Notes: generated by a model from the sequence alone, not told the origin. A stretch of 64,000 nt of DNA from FEN-1350 sp964386005 (GCA_964386005.1 CAYLSB010000015.1:8155-72154), one strand, 5' to 3'. Shown: positions 26,571-35,295, counted from the stretch's first letter. Made by a program: numbers and translations.

Positions 26571-28379
26571 GTGCCGGGAAAGTTTGATCAGAATCTGGTC
26601 AGCCGAATTCAGCAGGCCAGCGATATTGTTGAGGTGATTTCCGAACACCTGACTCTTCAGCGGAAGGGCAGGGATTTTGTCGGATTATGCCCGTTTCATT
26701 CGGACCATCGACCCAGCATGTATGTCAGTTCATCCAAGCAAATCTTCAAATGTTTTGCCTGCGGGGCGGGGGGAGATGTTTTCAAGTTTGTGCAGCTTCG
26801 CGAAAATCTGGATTTCCCTCGGGCGATCCAGCGATTGGCCGAGCGGGCGGGGATTCGCTTTGAACCGATTCAGCGGGGTTCCGTCGGTGAATCGGGAACC
26901 GTGGCTGATCCGAAACAACTGGCGCGCGTCAACTCGTGGGCGATGAAGATATTTCAGGGCAATCTGAATGATCCGCAGAAGGGGCAGGTTGCTCGGGACT
27001 ATATTCGCAAGCGGCAGATCAACGAAGAATCGGCTCAACGATGGGGATTGGGAGTCGCGTTGGAAGGGTGGGATTCGCTGGTTTCCGCGGCGGTAAACCA
27101 GAAAATCAGCGAGAAACTCCTGGTCGCTTCGGGTCTGGCGGTTTTGGCCGATACCGGCCGATGTTATGACAAGTTTCGAAACCGGTTGATGTTTCCGATT
27201 CTGGATGTGACCGGCCGGGTCATTGGTTTCGGTGGACGGACTCTTGGCGATGATCCGGCCAAGTACATGAATTCTCCGACGACACCGCTGTTTGATAAGA
27301 GCAATAATGTATATGGCCTGGATCAGGCCCGTATCGAGATCGGTTCGAGCGAAACGGCGGTTGTGGTAGAAGGTTATACGGATGTGATGATGGCTCATCA
27401 GTTCGGTTGTCGGAACGTTGTGGCGGCGCTGGGCACGAGTTTTACCGAAGGTCATGCCCGATTGTTACGTCGATATGCCAAGAAGATCGTGTTGGTATTC
27501 GACAGCGATGTGGCCGGCCGCGAAGCGGCCAATCGGGCCCTGGAAGTGTGCCTGTCGCAGAAAATCGATATCCAACTGGCCTTTGTCACAGAGGGAAAGG
27601 ATCCGTGCGATTTTCTCCTTGCCGCCGGAGCCGATGCCTTTCGAAGGATCGTTGAACAAGCGGTGGATGTGATGGATTACAAATGGAAGCGGCTGATGGA
27701 AGGCCTTTCGGGCAAGGATACATTCATGGATCGACAAGCCGCCATTGAAGAATACCTCCGTCCCGCAGCGACCGCGATTCGATCCGGCCGAATCGATCCG
27801 GTGGCGATGGGGCTGGTTATCGCCAGATTGTCGGAACGAATCGGGATGTCCAAAGATCAAGTCCGCCAAGAGTTACTTCGGCTTTCCGAACGTTCGGCCG
27901 GAAATGCGGTGATCGCTCAGCCGAACCAGCAGGTGGTGAGCATCAATCTCGGATCGGATATCCGAGCGAAGGTTCAGGCGGAGATTCTGAGTTTTCTTCT
28001 GAATGAACCGAAGTTGTACCCCGCAGTCCGGGGTCGGCTCAAGCTCGACTATTTTACCGATCCCTCCTGTCGGCAGATTGCCGAAGGATTGTTGGAATGC
28101 CTGGAAAACGGACGGGAAGTCACCGAGGCGGGTTTGTTGGCCGGAATCGAAGAAACGTCCACTGCGGCGACGCTGGTTCATCTGGCCGATCGGGGCCGAA
28201 ATATCCAGCTCAATGCCCAACGGTTGGAACAATCAATCGAGGCGTTGGAGACCCTGCAACGAGATGAACATCGCAGACAGATTCGTAGCGCCCTCACGGA
28301 TGAAGATCGGCGATTACGCGACTATAGCAAGATGCTGACGAAGAAAAACGTGAGGAATCCGGGTTTACTTCCCCGGTAA
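26571..28379 (+). CDS. dnaG: DNA primase
   Basis: 602 residues. N-terminal zinc-binding domain with CHCC ligands C40, H43, C61 and C64; a TOPRIM domain with VVVEGYTDVM and VLVFDSDVAG catalytic acidic residues; and a C-terminal helicase-binding region. It makes RNA primers for replication. It starts at GTG 26571 with GAGGTAG upstream. The stop codon overlaps the next ATG by one base (TAATG), the classical dnaG-rpoD arrangement, so both respond to the promoter at 26386. Confidence 0.97.
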   Translation: MPGKFDQNLVSRIQQASDIVEVISEHLTLQRKGRDFVGLCPFHSDHRPSMYVSSSKQIFKCFACGAGGDVFKFVQLRENLDFPRAIQRLAERAGIRFEPIQRGSVGESGTVADPKQLARVNSWAMKIFQGNLNDPQKGQVARDYIRKRQINEESAQRWGLGVALEGWDSLVSAAVNQKISEKLLVASGLAVLADTGRCYDKFRNRLMFPILDVTGRVIGFGGRTLGDDPAKYMNSPTTPLFDKSNNVYGLDQARIEIGSSETAVVVEGYTDVMMAHQFGCRNVVAALGTSFTEGHARLLRRYAKKIVLVFDSDVAGREAANRALEVCLSQKIDIQLAFVTEGKDPCDFLLAAGADAFRRIVEQAVDVMDYKWKRLMEGLSGKDTFMDRQAAIEEYLRPAATAIRSGRIDPVAMGLVIARLSERIGMSKDQVRQELLRLSERSAGNAVIAQPNQQVVSINLGSDIRAKVQAEILSFLLNEPKLYPAVRGRLKLDYFTDPSCRQIAEGLLECLENGREVTEAGLLAGIEETSTAATLVHLADRGRNIQLNAQRLEQSIEALETLQRDEHRRQIRSALTDEDRRLRDYSKMLTKKNVRNPGLLPR

Positions 28380-28405
28380 TGGCTCGTTTGGATGAAAGGA
28401 TGATC

Positions 28406-30352
28406 ATGGCAGACCAACGAAACAAGGCACGAGCGGAAAAGGCCAAACGACCTGTGTCCGGGACGCCGCGTTCGGCCGGAAAAGATTCGGCGGCTCGGCT
28501 CCCAAAACGGAAAGCGAAATCCAATCGGAAAGAACGTGACAAACATCAGGTGGATATTGTGGACATGAATACATCTTCGGAAGCAACGGAAATCCAATCT
28601 CCCGCGTCGTCGGACAAGAAGAATCGTCGAAAATCTGAAACCGCCAAAGCCATCGCCGCGGTCGGAACGGGTAAACCGGTCGATGAGATCGAGGCGAAGA
28701 TCCGCGTGATCATCGAAAAAGGTAAAAAAAACGGATTTCTGACCTATGAACAAATCAACGACGAACTGCCCGACGAGGCCATTACACCGGCTCGGCTCGA
28801 TAGCTTATTGATGACTCTGGATGAGATGGGGGTTCAGATCCGTGATGAGGGGGATGCTCTTAAAGTCGGCGATGAGGATTTTGGCGACGCGGAAACGGTC
28901 GGAGTCGAGGAAGACGAAATGGCCGTTAAGGAAGACGAAGAACTGGAACGGGTCGTCGTGGAAGGCGAAGGTCGGAGGATCGACGATCCGGTCCGTATGT
29001 ATTTGACGCAAATGGGCGAAATACCCCTGTTGTCGCGCGAAGAGGAAATCGCTCTGGCCAAGAAAATTGAGCTGACGCGGTTGGCCTTCCGGCGTCGAGT
29101 ACTGGAAAACGACTATTGTGCCCGCAGCGCCGTGGAAATCCTGCAACAGGTCTGCGATGGGACGCTTCCATTCGACCGTACCATGAAGATGAGCACGACG
29201 GAAAATCTGATTCGATCCGTCGTCAAAAACCGTATGCCGCTGAATCTGCGTACGATTCATAAGCTTCTGGAGCGGAATATCGGGATCTTTCAACGGTCGC
29301 TTCATGCGATGTCGCTCGATGAGGCCAAGGGCGATCTGAAACAATTGCGACGCAACCGTCGCAAGGTGGCCACGCTGCTGGAGGAACTGAGCCTGCGGAC
29401 CAGCCGGATTCAACCGATGATGAAGAAACTTCAGGGGATCCGACAGAAGATGCATCAACTGGAACAGATCATCCAGGCCGGTCCCAATCGTGAATACTCT
29501 CAGGACGATCTCAACTCCATGAAGCAGGAACTGCGGGGACTTCAGGAACTGGTCTTTGAAACTCCCCGGCAGGTCGATAAGCGTCTGCGTTCCATCGAAG
29601 CGGTCTATAAGCAGTACGAGCAGGCCAAGCGGGATCTGTCCGGCGGGAACCTGCGTCTGGTCGTTTCCATCGCCAAGAAATACCGTAATCGCGGATTGAG
29701 TTTTCTCGATATTATCCAGGAAGGCAACACCGGCCTGATGCGCGCGGTGGATAAATACGAGTACCGACGAGGATACAAGTTCAGTACGTATGCGACGTGG
29801 TGGATCCGCCAGGCGATTACGCGGGCGATCGCCGATCATGCCCGCACCATCCGAATTCCCGTGCATATGATCGAAACGATGAGCAAACTGCGAACGATCA
29901 GCAAAAATCTGCACCAGGAGTTGGGTCGGGAACCCACGATTGAAGAAATCGCTCATGGAGCCGAAATGAGCGTGGCCGAGGCCCGGCGCGTCATGAAGAT
30001 TTCCAAGCACCCGTTCAGTCTGGATCGTCCGATCGGCGAAAGCGAGGACAGCTACTTCGGGGATTTCATCGAAGACGAAAGCGTCGAATCCCCCGTGCAG
30101 TCGGCCACGCAGGAAATGCTCAAGGAACGGATCGAAGATGTTCTCAATACGTTGACCTATCGCGAGAGGGAAATCATCAAACTTCGATATGGGATCGGTG
30201 ACGGATACACGTACACCCTTGAAGAAGTCGGACGAATTTTTAAAGTTACCCGCGAACGAGTTCGACAGGTCGAAGCCAAGGCGATTCGCAAGCTTCAACA
30301 TCCGGTACGGGCAAGGAAACTGGAAGGTTTTCTGGATCACAAAGTCGTCTGA
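28406..30352 (+). CDS. rpoD: Primary RNA polymerase sigma factor (sigma-70)
   Basis: 648 residues from the ATG at 28406 (GAAAGG upstream; an ATG at 28379 overlapping the dnaG stop would add nine residues). The N-terminal 70 residues are Lys/Arg-rich and disordered. Region 1.1 is near residues 90-150, region 1.2 DDPVRMYLTQMGEIPLLSREEE, and a long helical non-conserved insert precedes region 2 (GNLRLVVSIAKKYRNRGLSFLDIIQEGN ... FSTYATWWIRQAI). Regions 3 and 4 follow, with the -35-binding helix VGRIFKVTRERVRQVEAKA. This is the housekeeping sigma factor. Confidence 0.97.
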   Translation: MADQRNKARAEKAKRPVSGTPRSAGKDSAARLPKRKAKSNRKERDKHQVDIVDMNTSSEATEIQSPASSDKKNRRKSETAKAIAAVGTGKPVDEIEAKIRVIIEKGKKNGFLTYEQINDELPDEAITPARLDSLLMTLDEMGVQIRDEGDALKVGDEDFGDAETVGVEEDEMAVKEDEELERVVVEGEGRRIDDPVRMYLTQMGEIPLLSREEEIALAKKIELTRLAFRRRVLENDYCARSAVEILQQVCDGTLPFDRTMKMSTTENLIRSVVKNRMPLNLRTIHKLLERNIGIFQRSLHAMSLDEAKGDLKQLRRNRRKVATLLEELSLRTSRIQPMMKKLQGIRQKMHQLEQIIQAGPNREYSQDDLNSMKQELRGLQELVFETPRQVDKRLRSIEAVYKQYEQAKRDLSGGNLRLVVSIAKKYRNRGLSFLDIIQEGNTGLMRAVDKYEYRRGYKFSTYATWWIRQAITRAIADHARTIRIPVHMIETMSKLRTISKNLHQELGREPTIEEIAHGAEMSVAEARRVMKISKHPFSLDRPIGESEDSYFGDFIEDESVESPVQSATQEMLKERIEDVLNTLTYREREIIKLRYGIGDGYTYTLEEVGRIFKVTRERVRQVEAKAIRKLQHPVRARKLEGFLDHKVV

Positions 30353-30479
30353 TCCGTTATCGATCGTTGTTCGAAGCGCAATGGAAAAACGTTCGGGAGC
30401 CCTGCTGGAACTCTTCGAAACCAATCCTCCGAACGAGGGATGACCGGCGAGAATAGCGGGGGGCAATTCTCTGTCTGGT

Positions 30480-30812
30480 TCAAAGCTTGACGAAACCGGC
30501 CAGTCCGCCTTTGCCTTTGGCCGCTTCGAATTTTCCGCACCAGTCCACGTCGTACGTGATCGGCCAGATGCCCTCAAAACATTGCTTGCCTTCTTCGGAA
30601 TAACAGGCCAGTTGCGGTTCTTTGACCCGGCATTCGCCGACATTTCGACCGGGTACCTTACTGCAATGTCGGGCGTTGTCCCCGAACGGGATTGACTCTT
30701 CGTCGAGGGAATGCCACCAGCGACAGTCGGTACATCGACCGTGGTCGTCCGCCGGGGGTGCGCTTTTTAAATGATCTAACTTGTGAATTTCCTGATGTGG
30801 TGTTGGTTCCAT
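30480..30812 (-). CDS. Small Cys-rich hypothetical protein
   Basis: 110 residues, seven Cys: CTDC at residues 27-30, then single Cys in HCSK, ECRV, ACYS, QCFE and WCGK. Spacing suggests a metal-binding or disulfide-stabilised domain, but no family is recognised. It has no signal peptide, so cytoplasmic metal or Fe-S binding is more likely than disulfides. GGAGG lies 12 bases before the ATG, with a second AGGAG closer. It is convergent with rpoD. Confidence 0.6.
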   Translation of the reverse strand: MEPTPHQEIHKLDHLKSAPPADDHGRCTDCRWWHSLDEESIPFGDNARHCSKVPGRNVGECRVKEPQLACYSEEGKQCFEGIWPITYDVDWCGKFEAAKGKGGLAGFVKL

Positions 30813-30894
30813 ACTCCTGCTTTACCTCCAATAGTCGTTCCTGGCCAAGTGGATTTGACTCTACGCCCTTTCGCTTCCTATCGTATAGAGCGGA

Positions 30895-31836
30895 TTACGA
30901 TTCGATCAGGGGTCGATAAAAATCCGACGGTCTGGGGCCGAGCGTGTTGGTCAGGGTGCCGAGCTTGTCAATGGTGCATTCCATCGTATCGCCGGGTTGG
31001 AGAAATCGTCCTGTGGCCATCGCGACTCCGGCCGGTGTCCCTGTGGAAATCACGTCACCGGGTTCGAGCGTCATCAAGTGGCTGATAAACGAGACGATCT
31101 GGTCAACCGTAAAGATCATCTGGGATGTATTGGCCTTCTGGCGTGTTTCGCCGTTCACCTTCAATTCCATGGTGAGATTTTGGGGATCGGGAATTTCATC
31201 CCGGGTGACCAGCCAGGGGCCGAGAGGAAGAAATCCATCGGACCATTTTCCATTGAGCCAGTCATAGAACTCATCCCAGGGTCGCGGAGTCCTTCCCGCC
31301 GAAAAAGTGACGCTGCGGGCCGAAATGTCATTGGCGATGAGATAACCCGCGATACAAGAACGCGCATCTTCCGGGGCGATCTGGTGGGCATGACGACCGA
31401 TCATAACGGCCAACTCGATCTCGTAATCCACTTGTTCGCTGTAGGAGGGCCATGGAATCGTCGTCAGCGTTCCCGTCGCTGCGGTCGAGGGCATCAGAAA
31501 CGGCCTTGGAACTGTGGTTTTATCCGGGCTGTCTGTGAGTCCAAGGGATCGGCCCGCTTCGCGAATGTGTTCGCTGTAATTTCCCGCCAGGGCAATCAAC
31601 TTACCCGGCCGGGGGACCGGAGCCATGAATTTCAATTCGGCGGGATCGAGAAATTCAGCGGCTGTATAAGGCAATTCGGATATAAGATCAAGACAATTCT
31701 GGCCTCGGATGAGGATTTCTTTGACACTGTGAGGATGAAGAGACCCTTTACAGTTGGATGGAATATCGATGATCCCTCGGTCCGTTGCCAGACCGCATGA
31801 AATTCGGGGTTCCTTCATATATGATACCAATTTCAT
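30895..31836 (-). CDS. Fumarylacetoacetate hydrolase family protein
   Basis: 313 residues. The FAH catalytic domain is clear: LIALAGNYSEHIREAG, metal ligands in VDYEIELAVMIGR, GYLIANDISARSV, and a C-terminal GDVISTGTPAGVAMA. Family members split or decarboxylate diketo acids and related compounds (fumarylpyruvate, 2-hydroxyhepta-2,4-diene-1,7-dioate, oxaloacetate). The start at 31836 follows GGGAG with about nine bases spacing and begins MKLVSY, typical for the family. It is divergent from the cobalamin riboswitch; the riboswitch is on the other strand and does not control it. Confidence 0.9.
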   Translation of the reverse strand: MKLVSYMKEPRISCGLATDRGIIDIPSNCKGSLHPHSVKEILIRGQNCLDLISELPYTAAEFLDPAELKFMAPVPRPGKLIALAGNYSEHIREAGRSLGLTDSPDKTTVPRPFLMPSTAATGTLTTIPWPSYSEQVDYEIELAVMIGRHAHQIAPEDARSCIAGYLIANDISARSVTFSAGRTPRPWDEFYDWLNGKWSDGFLPLGPWLVTRDEIPDPQNLTMELKVNGETRQKANTSQMIFTVDQIVSFISHLMTLEPGDVISTGTPAGVAMATGRFLQPGDTMECTIDKLGTLTNTLGPRPSDFYRPLIES

Positions 31837-31983
31837 GTCCACGTCTCCCGGTTGGGTTTCGTACATGATCATACCCGGATTCGATTCTGAAGGAAAGATG
31901 CTCCGGAAAAATTTCAAGATTTTTATTGCCCTCCCTGATTCCTTCGGTTAGATATCCTTTTGTTCTTTGGAAATGGGTGTTCG

Positions 31984-32182
31984 ATTTCGGGTCCGGGACC
32001 GCTGGGTTTCGGATTTCAAAAGGGAATACGGTGAAATACCGTAACGGTCGCGCCGCTGTGAGCGTCCCATGTGATCCGCCTTGGCGGATGGCAAGTCCCG
32101 ACGGCATGAGTCCCACTGTCCGAGTTTTTGGATGGGAAGGGCGTCGTCGGGTAGGATGCGAGTCAGAAAACCTGCCTGAAAT
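31984..32182 (+). promoter_or_regulatory. Cobalamin riboswitch
   Basis: The core matches the cobalamin aptamer: AAAAGGGAATACGGTGAAA at about 32018, ACGGTCGCGCCGCTGTGAGCG at about 32044, AAGTCCCGACGGCATGAGTC, GGATGGGAAGGGCGTCG, and the B12 box GCGAGTCAGAAAACCTGCC ending at 32176. The P1 stem closes as ATTTCGGG (31984-31991) with CCTGAAAT (32175-32182), one G-U pair. The aptamer is on the plus strand and is followed by a terminator at 32274. The first downstream genes are three exported proteins from 32578. In known cases adenosyl- or hydroxocobalamin binding turns genes for B12 uptake or use off. Confidence 0.92.
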
Positions 32183-32196
32183 TGTGAGCACAGAGA

Positions 32197-32221
32197 TTGT
32201 TCTCGCGTGTGGAACAACGGT
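32197..32221 (+). promoter_or_regulatory. Riboswitch antiterminator and anti-antiterminator segments
   Basis: GAACAACGGT at 32212-32221 can pair 9 of 10 bases with the 5' arm of the terminator (ACCGTCGTTC, 32276-32285), so it would act as antiterminator. The same segment can instead pair with TTGTTC at 32197-32202, freeing the terminator. These are mutually exclusive structures, as expected of a transcriptional riboswitch. Confidence 0.65.
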
Positions 32222-32273
32222 GCAAGTCCATAGGCATTTCTCGGCGATCCATCGTCGCCTCGGCTTGAAATAG

Positions 32274-32310
32274 AAACCGTCGTTCTCCTCGTGGGAACGA
32301 CGGTTTTTTA
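32274..32310 (+). terminator. Riboswitch expression-platform terminator
   Basis: Perfect 12-bp stem AAACCGTCGTTC / GAACGACGGTTT with a nine-base loop and a T-run. It lies about 90 bases after the cobalamin aptamer and 268 bases before the first gene. Confidence 0.9.
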
Positions 32311-32577
32311 TTGGCCTTGATTACGACGTCTGCGCACGACAGGCGGACCACGAAAGGGAGGGTGTTGATCATGATGAAACAATAAGACGGAATTGAGGAA
32401 TAACGAAGGTTTGGATGGATACCATCCGGGAATCTTGTCCGAACGAAATATCCAGAAGCCATTTCTATTTCCACAAGAAGCCCGAAAGGGCTGCGGAAGG
32501 CGAGCGAGCGTTGCGGCCGAATTTCTGCCGCGGCCGTGACGCCCTCGCTGTGGGTAGAGAACAATAAGGAAAACATC

Positions 32578-33336
32578 ATGAAATACGGAATTATGATTGC
32601 AGGCATTGTATTTGTATGTTATGGACAAATGATTGCAAGTATTGAAACAATAGCCGACTTCGACGATCTTGTATTGCCCGCTGAATCGTATTGGAACGGA
32701 TCGGAGGGTTCCGGGAGCTTTGCGTGTGGCAAGGCCGTGTTCAATAACCTGTTTACCGACTGGGGAGGCGGGATTACTTCATGGGAAGGTTTCGCCTATT
32801 CCAATCGGACGGATACATCCATCACCGGATTCGACGGTCAATATACGGCCGCTGTCGGTTCCGCTCACAATGGATCGAATTATGCCGTCGGATATGCGGG
32901 TTTCACGATCGTACCGACCTTGACGTTGAATCATCCGAGTACTCTGTCGGGATTGTATGTGAGCAACAATATGTATGTGGATTCCATTCTTCGTCAGGGC
33001 GATCCAATGTTTGGAATCGAGCCATTTTCCGATGGGGACTGGTTTCTTCTGACGATCACCGGCAAAAATGGTTCTGGAGATGCCACAGGAATACGGCAGG
33101 TGTATCTGGCGGATTTCCGCGATGGCAAACAAACCATCCTTGGCGATTGGCAGTATGTCGATCTGTCTTGTCTGGGAATGGTGGTGTCTCTGGAATTTAC
33201 ATTGTCATCGTCGGATATGGCCCCGTGGGGAATGAATACCCCGGCTTATTTTGTGATGGACACCATTCTTCCTGAACCGGCGACGATCGTATTGTTTGCG
33301 TTGGGAAGCTGGTGTTTCATCGGGCGGAAAAAGTAA
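32578..33336 (+). CDS. DUF4465-like exported protein with PEP-CTERM signal
   Basis: 252 residues. Signal peptide (1-19), then a DUF4465-type domain: ADFDDLVLP, WNGSEGSGSF, WEGFAYSNRTDTSITGFDGQY, a Gly-rich YAVGYAGFTIV, LSGLYVSNNMYVDSIL, GDWFLLTITGKNGSG, VYLADFRDGK and the closing GMNTPAYFVMD. The C-terminus is a PEP-CTERM sorting signal (LPEPATIVLFALG, final GRKK). AAGGA precedes the ATG. It is the first gene after the cobalamin riboswitch. As I recall, DUF4465 proteins occur in Bacteroidetes B12-acquisition loci; surface cobalamin binding is inferred, not shown. Confidence 0.78.
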   Translation: MKYGIMIAGIVFVCYGQMIASIETIADFDDLVLPAESYWNGSEGSGSFACGKAVFNNLFTDWGGGITSWEGFAYSNRTDTSITGFDGQYTAAVGSAHNGSNYAVGYAGFTIVPTLTLNHPSTLSGLYVSNNMYVDSILRQGDPMFGIEPFSDGDWFLLTITGKNGSGDATGIRQVYLADFRDGKQTILGDWQYVDLSCLGMVVSLEFTLSSSDMAPWGMNTPAYFVMDTILPEPATIVLFALGSWCFIGRKK

Positions 33337-33337
33337 T

Positions 33338-34501
33338 ATGAAGCGGACGGTTGTTCTTCTATTCCTGGGCACGGCCGTTTGGGCTGGGCCCTATAATGAA
33401 CCGGGAGTGTCCGGATGGGTTGACGCGGGTTTCCATCCGGCCCCGCCGCCCGGTACGCCCGGATACCTTCGACATCCCGATCCCAACTCGATTCGTATTC
33501 ATCCCGTCTATCGGGGATGGGTTACCGCGTGGTCGGATTACCAGCCCAGCGATACGGAATGGTATCCGTCATTCGGATGGGATGATCCCTCCGATGTGAT
33601 CGGGCCGGCAACGGGTAACCATTTCGATATTGTCAGTCTTGGGGATTTGGATGATCAGGAACTCGCCGCGGGAAAGTCTCCGGGGCGGATCACCTTGTGT
33701 TTCGGCGATCCAAACAATCCGAATGATGAAGCGAGGATACGAAATGGTCGGGGATACGATTTTGCCGTATTTGAAAACGGTTTTTTGTCGGACTATAGTA
33801 CCCCGGGTGGTTCGATTGCCGGACGAATGCTCGCGGAGCTTGCGTTTGTCGAAGTGTCCACGGACGGAATCCTCTTTGCTCGTTTTCCTTCCGTGTCGCT
33901 TACAGACGGCCCTATCGGACCGTATGGGACAATCGATATTACCAATCTATACAATCTTGCCGGGAAACATCCCAACGCCGGGGGGCGGTGCGTCGGAACA
34001 CCGTTTGACCTGGATGACCTGACTACCCACCCATTGGTTCAGGACGGCCTTGTCGATCTGAATCATATTCGGTTCGTGCGGCTGGTGGATATTCCCGGTA
34101 ACGGTTCGTTTTCGGATGCCGCGACATGCCAGATGGATCCCCTTTCGTATGATCCCAATCAGGATCCCCATTACAGACCGTATGTCGCCGATCATGCTGT
34201 GTATGACGCATGGTTAACGGTCGGTTCCGGCGGCTTTGATCTGGAGGCCGTGGGTGTTTTGAATGAACAACAGTACAGCGCCGATATCGACCTGAACGGC
34301 CAGGTGGATATGGAAGATTTGGCTTCGCTGGCTTCGTCATGGAACACGAGGTTCGGTCAAGCCGGATATATTCTCCGATGCGACCTGAGCCGTCCGAGGG
34401 ATTGGGTGGTGAATTTGGACGACGTATGGCTGTTTGCCGAACAGTGGTTATCCATCGAAGAATGGCGGATATCCGCAGTGCGTTCCGGAGACAAATCATG
34501 A
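33338..34501 (+). CDS. Exported dockerin-bearing protein of the riboswitch operon
   Basis: 387 residues. Signal peptide (1-16, ending VWA), then a large beta-rich domain with motifs FDIVSLGDLDDQELAAGKSPGRI, a long Gly-Tyr-Asp-Phe-Ala-Val-Phe-Glu-Asn segment, AELAFVEVSTDGILFARFPSV, HIRFVRLVDIPGNGSF and GGFDLEAVGVLN. The last 65 residues hold two dockerin-type calcium-binding repeats (DLNGQVDMEDLASLASSW and a second beginning CDLSRPRDW). It starts one base after the preceding stop and ends overlapping the next gene (ATGA). It is likely co-exported with the DUF4465-like protein and held by a cohesin or similar scaffold; its ligand may be cobalamin (inference). Confidence 0.72.
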   Translation: MKRTVVLLFLGTAVWAGPYNEPGVSGWVDAGFHPAPPPGTPGYLRHPDPNSIRIHPVYRGWVTAWSDYQPSDTEWYPSFGWDDPSDVIGPATGNHFDIVSLGDLDDQELAAGKSPGRITLCFGDPNNPNDEARIRNGRGYDFAVFENGFLSDYSTPGGSIAGRMLAELAFVEVSTDGILFARFPSVSLTDGPIGPYGTIDITNLYNLAGKHPNAGGRCVGTPFDLDDLTTHPLVQDGLVDLNHIRFVRLVDIPGNGSFSDAATCQMDPLSYDPNQDPHYRPYVADHAVYDAWLTVGSGGFDLEAVGVLNEQQYSADIDLNGQVDMEDLASLASSWNTRFGQAGYILRCDLSRPRDWVVNLDDVWLFAEQWLSIEEWRISAVRSGDKS

Positions 34502-35295
34502 GACGGCCTGGTTTTTCTCTGATTGAAATGGTCGTCACCATGATGCTTCTGGCGATTGTAGCGGCGCTTCTTGTTCCCGCTCTTCAGGCGGCCCGACGGC
34601 AGACGCGGAGCGTCATGTGTCGAAGCAACCTTCATCAGTTGGTGTACGCAAACATGTCTTACACGGTAGATAATGATGGTTACTATGTTCCCGCGGCCAG
34701 GGATCTGTGGGATCAGGCCGGATTGTATCGGTGGCACGGGGCTCGACGGAATTTGGAGGAACCGTTTAATCCGTTGCGAGGTCCTTTGGCGGCATATCTG
34801 GATGGCGGCCGAGTCAACGAATGTCCGGAAAAAATCCGGTTTCGGCGGGGCGGACTCTGGGAAGAGAATTTTGAGCAGGGCTGCGGCGGATACGGCTACA
34901 ATATGACCTATCTGGGCAGCCGCCTGTGGGAAGGCGATCCCGATCCGGACCGCTGTTACGGGCGGACGACCCGATCAACCGAGGTGAATTCCCCAGGGCA
35001 AACGCTGATGTTCGCCGATTGTGCCCTGAGCCGCGAGGGGGGGGGCTTTATCGAATACTCCTTTGCCGAACCGCCCTATACCGTGATTCGCGGCAAGGTC
35101 ATGACCGGATTCTACATGTCGCCGACGCTTCATTTCCGTCATCAGGACCGGGCCAATATCGGATGGACCGACGGGCATATCGAATCGCGACCGATGGCTT
35201 CCGTCGAACAATACAATGTCTATGGCGTCGATTCGGCGGCCATGTCCCTCGGGTGGTTCGATCCGGTGGATAACAGCTTGTTTGACCTGCGGTGA
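34498..35295 (+). CDS. Pseudopilin-like protein with H-X9-DG motif
   Basis: 265 residues. Class III-type prepilin leader: RRPGFSLIEMVVTMMLLAIV with cleavage expected after Gly5, then the hydrophobic N-terminal helix. The C-terminal half has a precise H-X9-DG motif (His followed by QDRANIGWT and DG), which defines a large family of planctomycete and lentisphaerote prepilin-like proteins. The ATG overlaps the stop of the dockerin gene (ATGA), so it is translationally coupled and part of the cobalamin-controlled unit. Filament or envelope location is expected; its role in the operon is unknown. Confidence 0.85.
   Translation: MRRPGFSLIEMVVTMMLLAIVAALLVPALQAARRQTRSVMCRSNLHQLVYANMSYTVDNDGYYVPAARDLWDQAGLYRWHGARRNLEEPFNPLRGPLAAYLDGGRVNECPEKIRFRRGGLWEENFEQGCGGYGYNMTYLGSRLWEGDPDPDRCYGRTTRSTEVNSPGQTLMFADCALSREGGGFIEYSFAEPPYTVIRGKVMTGFYMSPTLHFRHQDRANIGWTDGHIESRPMASVEQYNVYGVDSAAMSLGWFDPVDNSLFDLR

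Noticed and set aside
28805..30643. 612-residue minus-strand frame opposite rpoD
   Set aside because: Antisense of a highly conserved sigma factor; no family-like motifs and no ribosome site.
30895..31836. Cobalamin riboswitch controlling the fumarylacetoacetate hydrolase-like gene
   Set aside because: The aptamer and terminator are on the plus strand and point away from that minus-strand gene.
32371..32385. Mini reading frame MMKQ with a good Shine-Dalgarno site downstream of the riboswitch terminator
   Set aside because: Too short to call as a gene; kept only as a remark on the leader.
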